Below are positions 17,039 through 26,179 of a DNA stretch of 45,426 nucleotides, piece by piece; position 1 is the first letter of the stretch; every line of letters starts with the position of its first letter. The position numbers were made by a program, and so were the translations under genes. The stretch lies in NCBI GenBank assembly GCA_036274495.1, contig DASUFP010000029.1, positions 1 through 45,426 of the forward strand, read 5' to 3'. This DNA is from DASUFP01 sp036274495 (GTDB lineage Bacteria > Bacteroidota > Bacteroidia > AKYH767-A > OLB10). The notes under the pieces were generated by a model. It was not told where the DNA came from. It worked only from the letters and a program-made list of their open reading frames with translations, and made no database searches.

Positions 17039-18973
17039 TTAATTCAAATATCCGCCGGCTTCCTGCTGTACGAGGAGTTTGAAATCCTCAATACTCATGG
17101 AACCGATGTCGCCCTGACCGTGCCTGCGAACCGACACAGTGCCGGTCTCAGCCTCCTTTTCACCTACAATCAGCATAAAAGGCACTTTGCGCACCTCTGC
17201 ATCCCTGATTTTCCTGCCTATTTTTTCGTCACGCTCGTCAACGGAGGCGCGAATATCGGAATTTTTTAGTAATTCTGAAACGGTATGGGCGTACTCGTTA
17301 AATTTCTCACTGATTTCCAGTATAGTAGCTTGTTCAGGAGTGAGCCAAAGGGGAAAATTGCCTCCGCAATGCTCAATCAGCACAGCAATAAACCGCTCCA
17401 TAGAGCCAAAGGGCGCCCTGTGGATCATTACCGGCCGGTGTTTCTGGTTGTCGGCGCCGGTATATTCCAGCTCAAACCGCTCCGGCAGGTTGTAGTCTAC
17501 CTGTATGGTTCCCAGCTGCCACTTGCGGCCCAGAGCATCCTTCACCATAAAGTCGAGTTTGGGGCCATAAAAGGCGGCTTCGCCTGTTACCAATACCGTG
17601 TCGAGCCCTTTTTCGGCTGCAGCCTCAATGATGGCCTGTTCGGCCTTATCCCAGTTCTCGTCACTGCCAATGTACTTGGACCTGTTCTCCGGATCGCGCA
17701 GTGATATTTGCGCCGTAAATGCCGGAAAGTCGAGTGCCTTCAGTACATACAGCACCAGATCGATAACTTTCATAAACTCCTCTTTCACCTGATCGGGGCG
17801 GCAAAAAAGGTGCGCATCGTCCTGGGTGAATCCTCTTACACGGGTGAGGCCGTGGAGTTCACCGCTTTGTTCGTACCGGTAAACCGTACCGAACTCAGCG
17901 TAGCGTATAGGAAGTTCCTTGTACGAATGCGGCTTGCTTTTATAAATCTCGCAATGGTGCGGACAGTTCATCGGTTTCAGAAAAAATTCTTCGCCTTCGG
18001 CGGGAGTACGGATGGGCTGAAACGAATCGGCGCCGTATTTTTCATAGTGACCCGAGGTCACATACAGTTCTTTATGCCCGATATGAGGAGTTACCACCGG
18101 CAGGTATCCGGCCTTGAGCTGAGCCCTTCTCAAAAAAGTCTCCAGCCGCTCCCGCAGCTGCGCCCCTTTCGGCAGCCACAAGGGCAGACCCATTCCCACC
18201 TTCTCCGAAAACGTAAACAACTCGAGTTCCTTGCCCAGTTTCCTGTGGTCGCGTTTTTTGGCCTCTTCAATCATCACCAGGTATTCGGTGAGTTCTTTTT
18301 GTTTTGGGAAAGTGATGCCGTAAATGCGGGTAAGCTGTTTACTCTTTTCATCGCCGCGCCAGTAGGCACCGGCAATGTTCAGCAGTTTCACTGCCTTTAT
18401 GCCCGAGGTATCGGGTATATGGGGGCCACGACACAAATCGGTAAAGTCGCCCTGACGGTAAAAGGTAATGGTGCCGTCGGCCAAATCTTTCAGCAGGTCG
18501 AGTTTATACTTGTCGCCTTTTGCTTCAAAATAGGCTACCGCATCTTTTTTACTGATCTCTTCGCGTGAGTAGGTGCTGTTTTTGCGTGCCAGCTCCTGCA
18601 TTTTATCTTCTATTTTTTTGAAATCGTCGGAGGAGATATGCTGATCGCCGAGATCTACATCGTAATAAAAACCATTCTCAATTGGAGGGCCTATGCCAAA
18701 CTGAATGCCGGGATAGAGGGCTTCGAGCGCCTCTGCCATCAGATGTGCCGACGAGTGCCAAAAGGTCGATTTGCCTTCAGGGCTCTCCCAGGTAAGCAGT
18801 TCAATAGTGGCGTCTTCACCAATGGGGCGGGTGGCATCCCACACCACGCCGTTCACCTTTGCGGCCAGCACATTGCGTGCAAGACCTTCGCTGATGCTCC
18901 TGGCGATTTCCAGTGAGGTGGTGCCTTCAGGATATTCCCTTTTTTTACCATCGGGAAAGGTAATGTTGATCAT
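17039..18973 (-). CDS. thrS: Threonine--tRNA ligase
   Basis: The 644-residue protein is a full-length class II threonyl-tRNA synthetase. It has an N-terminal TGS domain (about 1-62; MINITFPDGKKREYPEGTT) and an editing domain with HSSAHLMAEAL (HxxxH), plus the second metal motif later. The catalytic core has class II motif 2 (RYAEFGTVYRYEQSGELHGL), zinc ligand Cys in MNCPHHCEIYK, and motif 3 (HRAPFGSMERFIAVLIEHCG). The anticodon-binding domain (about 545-640) includes MLIVGEKEAETGTVSVR. It charges tRNA-Thr and edits Ser-tRNA-Thr. It leads the operon with infC (41-base gap), behind a TATTTTTG promoter box at 19002-19009. Confidence 0.98.
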   Translation of the reverse strand: MINITFPDGKKREYPEGTTSLEIARSISEGLARNVLAAKVNGVVWDATRPIGEDATIELLTWESPEGKSTFWHSSAHLMAEALEALYPGIQFGIGPPIENGFYYDVDLGDQHISSDDFKKIEDKMQELARKNSTYSREEISKKDAVAYFEAKGDKYKLDLLKDLADGTITFYRQGDFTDLCRGPHIPDTSGIKAVKLLNIAGAYWRGDEKSKQLTRIYGITFPKQKELTEYLVMIEEAKKRDHRKLGKELELFTFSEKVGMGLPLWLPKGAQLRERLETFLRRAQLKAGYLPVVTPHIGHKELYVTSGHYEKYGADSFQPIRTPAEGEEFFLKPMNCPHHCEIYKSKPHSYKELPIRYAEFGTVYRYEQSGELHGLTRVRGFTQDDAHLFCRPDQVKEEFMKVIDLVLYVLKALDFPAFTAQISLRDPENRSKYIGSDENWDKAEQAIIEAAAEKGLDTVLVTGEAAFYGPKLDFMVKDALGRKWQLGTIQVDYNLPERFELEYTGADNQKHRPVMIHRAPFGSMERFIAVLIEHCGGNFPLWLTPEQATILEISEKFNEYAHTVSELLKNSDIRASVDERDEKIGRKIRDAEVRKVPFMLIVGEKEAETGTVSVRRHGQGDIGSMSIEDFKLLVQQEAGGYLN

Positions 18974-19001
18974 AATGGTTCAGTGAAGCATTTAAGGAGT
19001 G

Positions 19002-19009
19002 CAAAAATA
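19002..19009 (-). promoter_or_regulatory. Bacteroidota-type -7 promoter box of thrS
   Basis: The minus strand reads TATTTTTG, a full match to the TAnnTTTG box, 28 bases before the thrS ATG. A possible upstream partner with TTT lies about 17 bases further. The same CCTTATTTTTGCA context occurs before the 35921 gene. Confidence 0.6.
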
Positions 19010-19206
19010 AGGATTTTCAAGACGTTAAACATGCTACCGCCACTGATTTAAGTAAGGCTGATACCAATTTGAAAACAGTTTCAAAAACCGGACGCCGCCC
19101 CCGGATGCAATGGAAACGCATTTCCAAATGGTAAAAGAGTCTGAAAAGTGGCTCTTGTGTACAAAAAGCATGTACAATTTAACGTGAATGCACTTACGTG
19201 GAAATG

Positions 19207-21429
19207 TTAGTTTTTCACCAGTTTTGTTACCGATGTGCCTGTTCCCTGACGGAGTTCCACAAAGTAAATCCCGTTGGCTAAGTCATCAAGGGGAATTGAA
19301 AGCTCATTAATCCCGGAAGTCAGGTAAACTTCCGATGTGTATACAACCTTACCCGGCAGGTTCACTATACACAGCCTGCTCTTGCCTTGCACTGCCGAAA
19401 CCAGTTCAAGGGTACACCGGTGGTGTGCAGGGTTCGGGTATATTTTTAACGATGAAGAGGTGTGGTTAACCTCGCCGATGCCTGTTGTGGTGACCACTGT
19501 TGTAATCACCAGGTTGGTAACACCGGGTGCAGCTGCATCAAATTGCACCGATGCGCTGTTGGCAATATGAGTTCCGGCAGGGGTACCTGCCAATGGCTTT
19601 ATCCGGTAGGTTACAAATCCGTGGCTGGCGGGTTCATTCAATGCAGACGAAGGGAGGTTGATTCCAAAAAACTCAAAGTGCAGCCGGTTGGGGGGCGTAA
19701 ATGTAACGGCACACGGGAAGCTTGATGCCAACACTTCAATGGTCGAACAATCAAGATCAAAATCGAGTCCGTCGTCAATAGTTACCGTCTGTACAGGTCC
19801 GGTTCCGGTATTCTGAAAGTTTACAGTGTAGGTTAGCCATTGTTGGGATGCCACAAAATTCAGGTCAATGTCGCCGGCAGGTGTCACCATCATACGGTTG
19901 GGTGACCCTGTCGAATCCAGCATTTCGCTTACCATGCAGCTGTTGTTGGCAGGTGTAAAGTCATTTGCCACGGGATCAATAGTTGCGCTGTTGTTCAGGC
20001 TGTCGCCGATGACGGTGGATGAATCTATTGTTGAATAAACGGAAATAATATTATTGGTAAACAATGGCACTGTCGGGAAATTCCAGGTGAGCAGGTTACC
20101 GTTTACACTGGTTGGCGGATAGCTTGCCACAATAAACTGAAGTGAGGGATCAAGCTGCAGGTTGATTTCGGCATTTGAGATCTGAGTGGTGCCCTCATTT
20201 TTATAATTCAGCGCCAACGCATGACTGCCTCCGGGGTGGGGAGGATAAACACTGTTGAGTGTAATGCTGAGATCATTTAAAATAATGGGTGTTTGCAATG
20301 CAATATCGTTGTTAGGGTAGAGTGCTCCGCTGCCGTTTGTAGTTACATTCAAAACCGATGGTGCCTGTGTCCAATAGGCGGGAATGTTGTTAACACCCAG
20401 CGCATGATTACCTGCGGTCACCGTTATTTCATATTTGCCTGCACCGGTAGTAATAGCACTTTGGTTTGCGACGCCGGGAAATACCACCATGCTATTGGCC
20501 GGAATGTCGAGGGAATCAAAAACCATGTTGTTATTTAAATCATAATAGACCCTGCCTGTAATGGTATCGACACCGGTAGTACCTGAAACAACAGCGACGT
20601 TATCGGTCCTTAACACCGATCCTATCAGTTGTCCGTTTCGGAATTCTTTAACTGTAAATCCGAATGCGGAATACTGAATCATAGAGGGGGTAAAAGTAAT
20701 TTGTCCTGTTTGAGGATCCAGTACCAGCGGGTTAACTACTTCCAGAGGCTGATTTACCGTATAGGGTGGTACATAAGGATTAATAACTGCCGCACCGGTT
20801 GTGCCGGCATAAACAGGTGCCATTTCATAACTGAGTGAATCCCCGTCCACGTCAAATGCACTAAAATCGAGCATTGCCGGAACGCCGACACAGTAATAAT
20901 TAACTGGGTTCACATTAAACACCGGCGAATTGTTGTAAGGAAAGTGAAGGTTATCCAGATGTGTTTCAACATACATTTCAGGTTGAACGCCGTTAATCAA
21001 ATTGCCGTTGTACTGGCTGCGGCAACAAGAACTCGTTGAAACGATCCAGTCGCTGCATGCGGGTAAATTGATAGTGCCTGAAGAATAATTGTATTCGGCA
21101 AACATATACATTGTTCCTCCGGAGCAGGTTGAAACCCCAGCCGGAGCACAGGTATTAACAGGTACCTGGATGCCCGAAGTGGCGGGGTTCAGGTACAGGG
21201 TATCGGCAAAGTCAGGAGCACAACCTGACGGTGAGCTAAACCATATTAAAAGAGAAGGCCCCACGGCAATTCCTTCGCAGTCGCGGTATATTTTCACATT
21301 AAACGTGTACCCGGGTCCTGACGGAATTTTTTCATAGGTAATATACATTCCTTCCAAATGAGAGCCGAATGCAGGAATGTGAGAAACAAAGCATACTAAA
21401 ACAATCAGTAAAGACCGCAGTCTGTTCAT
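19207..21429 (-). CDS. Large T9SS-secreted protein with DUF11/DUF7619-type repeat
   Basis: A 740-residue secreted protein with signal peptide ending IPAFGS. The N-terminal domain (about 23-280) has the pattern HLEGMYITYEKI...KIYRDCEGI, common in large secreted or gliding-associated proteins of this phylum, with several paired Cys residues. A SdrD/B-like segment follows (TITGRVYYDLNNNMVFDSLD), then a conserved-repeat domain (about 510-640; LTYTVNFQNTGTGPVQTVTI, NEPASHGFVTYRIKP), and finally a type A sorting domain (KIYPNPAHHRCTLEL, LANGIYFVELRQG, VTKLVKN). I infer a surface adhesin or structural protein. It appears monocistronic, with over 200 bases on its downstream side and 570 upstream. No enzyme motif was seen. 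Confidence 0.85.
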   Translation of the reverse strand: MNRLRSLLIVLVCFVSHIPAFGSHLEGMYITYEKIPSGPGYTFNVKIYRDCEGIAVGPSLLIWFSSPSGCAPDFADTLYLNPATSGIQVPVNTCAPAGVSTCSGGTMYMFAEYNYSSGTINLPACSDWIVSTSSCCRSQYNGNLINGVQPEMYVETHLDNLHFPYNNSPVFNVNPVNYYCVGVPAMLDFSAFDVDGDSLSYEMAPVYAGTTGAAVINPYVPPYTVNQPLEVVNPLVLDPQTGQITFTPSMIQYSAFGFTVKEFRNGQLIGSVLRTDNVAVVSGTTGVDTITGRVYYDLNNNMVFDSLDIPANSMVVFPGVANQSAITTGAGKYEITVTAGNHALGVNNIPAYWTQAPSVLNVTTNGSGALYPNNDIALQTPIILNDLSITLNSVYPPHPGGSHALALNYKNEGTTQISNAEINLQLDPSLQFIVASYPPTSVNGNLLTWNFPTVPLFTNNIISVYSTIDSSTVIGDSLNNSATIDPVANDFTPANNSCMVSEMLDSTGSPNRMMVTPAGDIDLNFVASQQWLTYTVNFQNTGTGPVQTVTIDDGLDFDLDCSTIEVLASSFPCAVTFTPPNRLHFEFFGINLPSSALNEPASHGFVTYRIKPLAGTPAGTHIANSASVQFDAAAPGVTNLVITTVVTTTGIGEVNHTSSSLKIYPNPAHHRCTLELVSAVQGKSRLCIVNLPGKVVYTSEVYLTSGINELSIPLDDLANGIYFVELRQGTGTSVTKLVKN

Positions 21430-22005
21430 TGTGTAGTGTTATTACCTGTTGCGACTGTTACGCTGACAGTTTCAAAATATCAGACGCGAGAAATGAAATA
21501 AACGTTGCATTGATTTTATACTAACCTCTTTCCGTGAGTTGCTACAGATAAACCATAATCTGTTTTATTATTTAACTGCAGATTTGAGTGATGAGGTGAA
21601 GAAGCACATCCATTTGAACTTATACTCTTTATCAGGAAATGATTAGGGTATCTGGAAATTGAAATTGCAGTCGTTTGAAGTCAGGGAGGACTTACTATGG
21701 AAAAAGCAGGCTGACAATTGTCTGCCGGCTACCCGGAAAAATTACCCGTTTGTAAACGTTTACTATGTTTTTCGCATTTCATTTCCATTTAACTTTACTG
21801 CGGGCGGGGGGCCGGAGGGCCCCCGGGGTGGGGGTGATGAGAGACGGTGAAGGAGGATGAAGCAGTGTCTTAAACATGGGTTACTTTTGCCGGATCGCTT
21901 TTTACTCTTTTTTCTTTCACATGGAGTAGGCCTTATTTTTCGTTTCGCCCAAAAGTTTTTTTGCCGGTATGATTTCCTTTACAAAATTTTAACAGCCCTT
22001 ACTCA
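21430..22005. other. Intergenic stretch with GC-rich hairpin and a dispersed repeat copy
   Basis: This gap of about 575 bases has no convincing gene. It contains a very G/C-rich patch (about 21801-21836) with arms GGGGGCC and GGCCCCC around a 4-base loop, and at 21931-21971 one copy of a 40-bp repeat found again at 24691. Upstream signals of the 19207-21429 gene must lie in the first part, but I could not pick a promoter. Confidence 0.6.
21931..21971. repeat. Copy 1 of a 40-bp direct repeat
   Basis: It has the core CGTTTCGCCCAAAAGTT followed by T residues and TTGCCGGTATG. A second copy at 24691-24730 differs by one substitution in the T-run and one length change near the left end. The two copies bracket the 22006-23694 and 23750-24227 genes in direct orientation. 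Confidence 0.8.
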
Positions 22006-23694
22006 TTATCCTGAATTCAATTTCACAAATTTTAAAGATTTAGTATTTGACCTATCCGTCAGTTTGATACAATAACTGCCATTTACCAATGAACTGATGT
22101 CAATTTCTAATCTTTTTGCATTCTTTTCAAACTTTTGTTTATAAACAACTCTACCGGAAATATCATAAATAACAATAGAGGTGTTTTGAACAAGAGGATG
22201 TGCTACAGTTAGAGTAATTATATCTACGGCCGGGTTAGGAGACAGATGTACGGTTTCTAAATTTTCACTTAAATCATTTACAACAGTGACAGTATCGCTA
22301 ATTTTGAATTTAACGAGCCAAAAATCTGATACTCCGTAGCCCGAGTCTGTTTTTACAACAGAAGTACCTGGTAAAGCATCACCACCTAAAATAAATAAAC
22401 TGTCTGAAATGGAAATAATTGATTGAAGAAAATCGTCTGCAGGACCACCAAATCGTTTATCCCATAATTTGTTTCCTGCGCTATCGATTTCAAAGACCCA
22501 ATAATCATTTCCTCCATAAGTTGGTTCTGAAATATCAAATCCTTGGTTGCTTTTTGTTGTACAAGATATTAGAAATTTATTGTTAATGAGTGGAGTTATT
22601 TTTACAGGGTATTCATCCAGACTTCCACCATATCTTTTATCCCAGAGTTTGTTGCCATTAAAGTCAGTTTGTATCAACCAAACATCTTTTCCGCCAAGAG
22701 AAGGGTCAGAGACATCCAGTCCCTGAGGTGAATCGGTCTGGCCACCAATCAAAATTCCTTGCTGATTTATTAAAATAGAATGTACCCAGTTGTTTACATT
22801 TCCACCAAAGCGATGTTCCCATTGTACATTTCCGGCACTATCAATTGCTACAATCCAAATATCAGTGTTACCTCTTGGAATTTCTGATATCATACCACCC
22901 TGTGGGCTGTTTGTGGTGCCAGATAATATAAATCCACCGTCTGCGATAGGGACTATGTCATAGGCATATGGTCTTCCGGGAGGGGCAATATAATATTCAC
23001 TTCCAGCGCCACCGTAACAGTGATCCCAGATTTTGTTTCCCAAGGAATCCAGTTTGATAACCCAAAAATCACTGGGTCCTGAACCAAATTCTGATTTATC
23101 ACCGCTTACGCCATATGATGAATTACCACAAATTAGTATGTTGTCATCAGTTAGTCGGGTTACTATCGGATCAAAATCTTCATTTAAACTACCTATATCT
23201 TTATCCCAAATAAATACTCCTCCAGTGTCTATCATACATAGCCAAAAGTCGTAGTCGTTATTAGTAAAAGAGTGTTTTTTTGTGTTGCTTGTTTTTTCAC
23301 AACTTGAATCAGATCTTGATTGACTACAAAAAATAATTTTCCCATTTCCATAAAAATAAGGGAAACAAGTAGATTCAATGTGATTTCCACCACAATTGAA
23401 ATTCCATTTGATGTTAAACCCTGTATCGATTGATGAAATTAATATATCATTATATGGTCCACCATTTAATCCATGGCAGACAGAATCAATTATATTACCG
23501 CTATTTTCGGAATTCGTACGGCCAAAAAGCATGAACTTTTCAGAGTCAATCTTAATTAATTGTCCATAAGCCTCTTGAGCGTTTCCACCTATGACTTTAT
23601 CTGAAATATAAATAGGTGTTTGTGAAAATCCGAAACTTATTGCGATTAAATTGATAAGAACTAAATTTAGAATGAAATATTTTAAATTAGTCAT
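22006..23694 (-). CDS. T9SS-secreted probable beta-propeller protein
   Basis: A 562-residue protein with signal peptide (MTNLKYFILNLVLINLIAIS, cleavage near GFSQT). The body is six to seven repeats of about 55-65 residues with the shared phrase D.W...IDS.GN..WD..FGG, for example DFWVIKLDSLGNKIWDHCYG, DIWIVAIDSAGNVQW and DYWVFEIDSAGNKLWDKRFG; between them are I.GG/I.SG.T strands. This periodicity suits a beta-propeller. The last part is a type A sorting domain (HLSPNPAVDIITLTV, LVNGSYCIKLTD, KSLKFVKLNSG). It is expected outside the cell. Its codons are richer in A/T than those of the housekeeping genes, which suggests acquisition or weak selection. The ligand is unknown. Confidence 0.83.
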   Translation of the reverse strand: MTNLKYFILNLVLINLIAISFGFSQTPIYISDKVIGGNAQEAYGQLIKIDSEKFMLFGRTNSENSGNIIDSVCHGLNGGPYNDILISSIDTGFNIKWNFNCGGNHIESTCFPYFYGNGKIIFCSQSRSDSSCEKTSNTKKHSFTNNDYDFWLCMIDTGGVFIWDKDIGSLNEDFDPIVTRLTDDNILICGNSSYGVSGDKSEFGSGPSDFWVIKLDSLGNKIWDHCYGGAGSEYYIAPPGRPYAYDIVPIADGGFILSGTTNSPQGGMISEIPRGNTDIWIVAIDSAGNVQWEHRFGGNVNNWVHSILINQQGILIGGQTDSPQGLDVSDPSLGGKDVWLIQTDFNGNKLWDKRYGGSLDEYPVKITPLINNKFLISCTTKSNQGFDISEPTYGGNDYWVFEIDSAGNKLWDKRFGGPADDFLQSIISISDSLFILGGDALPGTSVVKTDSGYGVSDFWLVKFKISDTVTVVNDLSENLETVHLSPNPAVDIITLTVAHPLVQNTSIVIYDISGRVVYKQKFEKNAKRLEIDISSLVNGSYCIKLTDRSNTKSLKFVKLNSG

Positions 23695-23699
23695 AATAA

Positions 23700-23740
23700 A
23701 AAGAATTATATACAGGCAATTGCTTCAAACAATTGCCTGT
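23700..23740 (-). terminator. Inverted repeat between two secreted-protein genes, probable terminator
   Basis: An 11-bp perfect inverted repeat, ACAGGCAATTG and CAATTGCCTGT (23712-23722 with 23730-23740), has a 7-base loop. On the minus strand it follows the 23750 stop codon by about 10 bases and leads into the T-rich stretch ATAATTCTTTTT. It probably ends the upstream gene, though the T-run is imperfect. Confidence 0.55.
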
Positions 23741-23749
23741 CTGAAAATA

Positions 23750-24227
23750 TTATTGAACAATGAATTTCGAAACAGCTATACTGGTATTATCTGCTAAGTC
23801 TGAAGCTTCCAATAAATATATGGATGGTTTTAAATCAGAGTGATACATCAAATCATTTAACATTGATATATAATATATCGATTTTGATAGAACAATTCTA
23901 CCGGTAATATCCAATAAATTAATTTTAATTGGCCTATCGATTAAATATTTTTTAATATTTCCAATTGAACAGGCTGAATTATCAGAATCATTTGAAATAG
24001 TTCTGAAACTTGAGGGTGAATTTCCCGTATCGTCCCAGGTAGAAACTGCAATAAGATCAGTTCCATTATCATAAATATCATTTCCAAAAGACCTGGAAAC
24101 CGGGTTCACTCCTGATAAAACATTATCTGATTGTGTAGCAGTTGTAAATTGTGCTTCACTTTTACCGGAAGTAAACATTAAAAGTGTATAAATGACTGAT
24201 ATAAATATATATATAATTCTTCTTCAT
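23750..24227 (-). pseudogene. Short secreted protein with degenerate sorting domain; signal peptide out of frame
   Basis: The open frame from 24178 encodes 142 residues and ends like a sorting domain (KINLLDITGRIVLSKSI, DLKPSIYLLEAS, VSKFIVQ) but lacks the usual P-N-P motif. Reading upstream in the same frame gives IIYIFISVIYTLLMFTSG then KSEA-Q, a good signal peptide with no ATG. An ATG at 24227 starts MKKNYIYI in another frame and stops after 21 codons. Between them is a (TA)5 tract (24205-24215); one more TA unit would fuse MKKNYIYIF to the signal peptide and restore a protein of about 158 residues. It is either a frameshifted pseudogene, a phase-variable gene or a sequence error. The mature part is much shorter than usual T9SS cargo. 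Confidence 0.6.
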
Positions 24228-24800
24228 AACGATTCAATTTAGAGTAAAAATAATTGTGAATGTAAATGTTTAGTCCGCCGAAATTGAAAAGCGGCGGTTA
24301 TTTCGGCAACGGAATTTGAATAGCAATATCTTTACAATTTTAGCAAACATTTGAATTAATAATCTAAAGTAAGCAACTATTCCCGGGATCCCAAATTTCT
24401 TTTGCAAATAGTCTGAACACCCACAAAATGCTAAATGTTGTATTAAAAGCGTTTCCTGTTGATAACAGAGTGGAGGATGTGCCGGTTCTTGTCCAAGTTG
24501 TCAATATGTGAGGTGATGACTAAGAACTTAGCAATTACTGAATTTGGTGAAGGATTATAAAAAAAAATTCAATTTGAAATGTGCAATACAGCTAGGTTGC
24601 ATTTATGATAATTTGGTCCGCTTCCAAAGTGAGTTATATGCTGCTTGCATTCTCTGATGGATTGCGGTTTTTTTATCGCACTTTGTGGATCCTTTTTTTC
24701 GTTTCGCCCAAAAGTTATTTTGCCGGTATGCTGTGACGAATTTCGAAGATGTAATGCAGTTTATTTTTTGCTGGAAATAAAAAACACGCTGAATCTGTTT
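24228..24800. other. Intergenic stretch without a recognised gene
   Basis: About 570 bases rich in A/T. It contains copy 2 of the 40-bp repeat (24691-24730). I see no conserved protein in any frame and no clear terminator. It would be the original downstream flank of the pyrophosphohydrolase gene if the 24991-26179 segment is an insertion. Confidence 0.5.
24691..24730. repeat. Copy 2 of the 40-bp direct repeat
   Basis: It matches 21931-21971 across the core CGTTTCGCCCAAAAGTT and the end TTTTGCCGGTATG, with one substitution and one base fewer in the left T-run. It lies 70 bases before the large 190-bp repeat. Confidence 0.8.
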
Positions 24801-24990
24801 AAATTAAAATGTCATTATAGACAAATGAGTGATCACCGTTCCAACACCCCTTTAATATCCGGTAAAAAATACTGTTCGCTTTTCATAATCTTACCGTCTT
24901 CGCGATAAATGGGTTTACCATTTGCGTCAAGCTTGCTCATGTTGCTGCGGTGTATCTCTTCAAATACTTCCACAATTTTATGCTGTAGTC
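24801..24990. repeat. 190-bp direct repeat, left copy
   Basis: It is identical to 26180-26369 at 189 of 190 positions (offset 1379); the one difference is A at 24857 against G at 26236. It carries the last 51 codons of the pyrophosphohydrolase gene plus 32 bases after the stop. The match stops abruptly on both sides. Confidence 0.95.
24833..24990 (-). pseudogene. 3' fragment of a nucleotide pyrophosphohydrolase gene
   Basis: This is a detached end of the intact gene at 26212-26607: it encodes LQHKIVEVFEEIHRSNMSKL and on to PDIKGVLER with no amino-acid change, the only base difference being a synonymous GAT for GAC. No start or upstream part is present; before 24990 the sequence is unrelated. 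It cannot make the enzyme. It marks the far end of a duplication or insertion event. Confidence 0.92.
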
Positions 24991-25062
24991 TCAACAAAAT
25001 AATGTAACTTAAATGAGAAATGGTGAATAAAATTAGGACTTAAAATAGGCTCACTGTTTATT

Positions 25063-25965
25063 TTATGGAAGTTTTATTAACAGGAAAGCATCTGATTTGC
25101 TTGTTGCCATATTTACCTGTACTACGTATGTACCTGGACTCAAGTCATCCAACTGAATTGCAACAGAATTTTTGCCTTCATTAACCCGAACTTCGCTTTG
25201 ATAAACTGTTTTACCTGTGATGGATCGTATGAAGAGCATTACCATTTGAGTGGATTCTGAATAAACGGAAAGAGATACGCTGTTGTTTGCAGGATTTGGG
25301 GCAAGGGTAATTAATTTTCCAATTGTTGAAAGTTCCTGTTCCCCTGCTCCAATATTACATGCGCAAGTTGTATCGCAAAACCTGAAATCATCGATAAAAA
25401 ACTGGATTGGATAAGTTGAAGCAGAAGTTGCAACAAATCTATATCTGATGGTAGTACAACCCAAGGTAAAAAATTGAATTATTGACGAGGAATTGATGCA
25501 AATTGAATTATTGCCGCTCCATCCAGGCATACCGCTGGAAATGAGACTTGGCGAATTATACCAATTCGATCCGGTGTTTGTAGATCCTAAAATATCCCAA
25601 ATGCCACTATTGTTCAATTCATAATCCAAACGAAGACCATCTATATGCAAACTGGAATTAACGATTTGTGAAAAGCAAATTATTGGTGGGTTTATACCTG
25701 TTAAGTCGAACCAGGGGGAATACAGGATGGTTGATAAATTAGCAGGACCTCCTGCATTAAGTAAGAACCCCTTTGATCCGGAACAACTACCGGTGTTCAA
25801 TGTGTCCCACTCCCATGAAGTGCCAGACAAAGTACTCACGGACCAACCTATAGTATCAATTTCAAAATCATTATAATAAGGGGCCACGAATTGAGCATGA
25901 ATTGACTGGTACGTCAAAGCGTGTATAGTGACCAGTAAAAGATATGTTTTCCAAGAAGAGACCAT
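25063..25965 (-). CDS. T9SS-secreted protein with jelly-roll-like N-terminal domain
   Basis: A 300-residue protein with signal peptide (MVSSWKTYLLLVTIHALTYQ, cleavage after SIHAQ). The central region (about 26-200) has FVAPYYNDFE, WEWDTLNTGSCSGSKGF, LYSPWFDLTG and IQFFIDDFRFCDTTC, which resembles MAM/laminin-G-like jelly-roll domains often placed before T9SS signals. A type A sorting domain follows (TLAPNPANNSVSLSV, DLSPGTYVVQVNM, DAFLLIKLP). It is the only gene between the two 190-bp repeats and so is the cargo of the inferred insertion. An extracellular binding or adhesin role is inferred; no catalytic residues were recognised. Confidence 0.83.
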   Translation of the reverse strand: MVSSWKTYLLLVTIHALTYQSIHAQFVAPYYNDFEIDTIGWSVSTLSGTSWEWDTLNTGSCSGSKGFLLNAGGPANLSTILYSPWFDLTGINPPIICFSQIVNSSLHIDGLRLDYELNNSGIWDILGSTNTGSNWYNSPSLISSGMPGWSGNNSICINSSSIIQFFTLGCTTIRYRFVATSASTYPIQFFIDDFRFCDTTCACNIGAGEQELSTIGKLITLAPNPANNSVSLSVYSESTQMVMLFIRSITGKTVYQSEVRVNEGKNSVAIQLDDLSPGTYVVQVNMATSKSDAFLLIKLP

Positions 25966-26179
25966 AACATTGAAGTCAGTTTATTTGACGTTAAAACTTC
26001 ATGGAAAGTTGCAAAAAGCAATTTTCTATTGAAATTTAGGCAAACTATCCCGGAAGTTGAAAGACAAAGTAGATGATTTTCTGAAATAGTTTGTACTATA
26101 TATAACTATTTCATACCTGCTTGTCACATACTTAAATGAAAGGAGAACTGAGGGGAAAGAATCGGAATTGATTCTACTG

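Noticed and set aside
15621..18916. Long plus-strand frames opposite rplT, infC and thrS (for example 16067-16675 and 17708-18568).
   Set aside because: They lie antisense to clearly identified ribosomal, IF-3 and synthetase genes and show no family motifs; they are by-products of codon bias in the real genes.
24645..24908. An 87-codon plus-strand frame spanning the 40-bp repeat and the 190-bp repeat.
   Set aside because: It is antisense to the pyrophosphohydrolase fragment and crosses two repeats; no domain or signal was seen.
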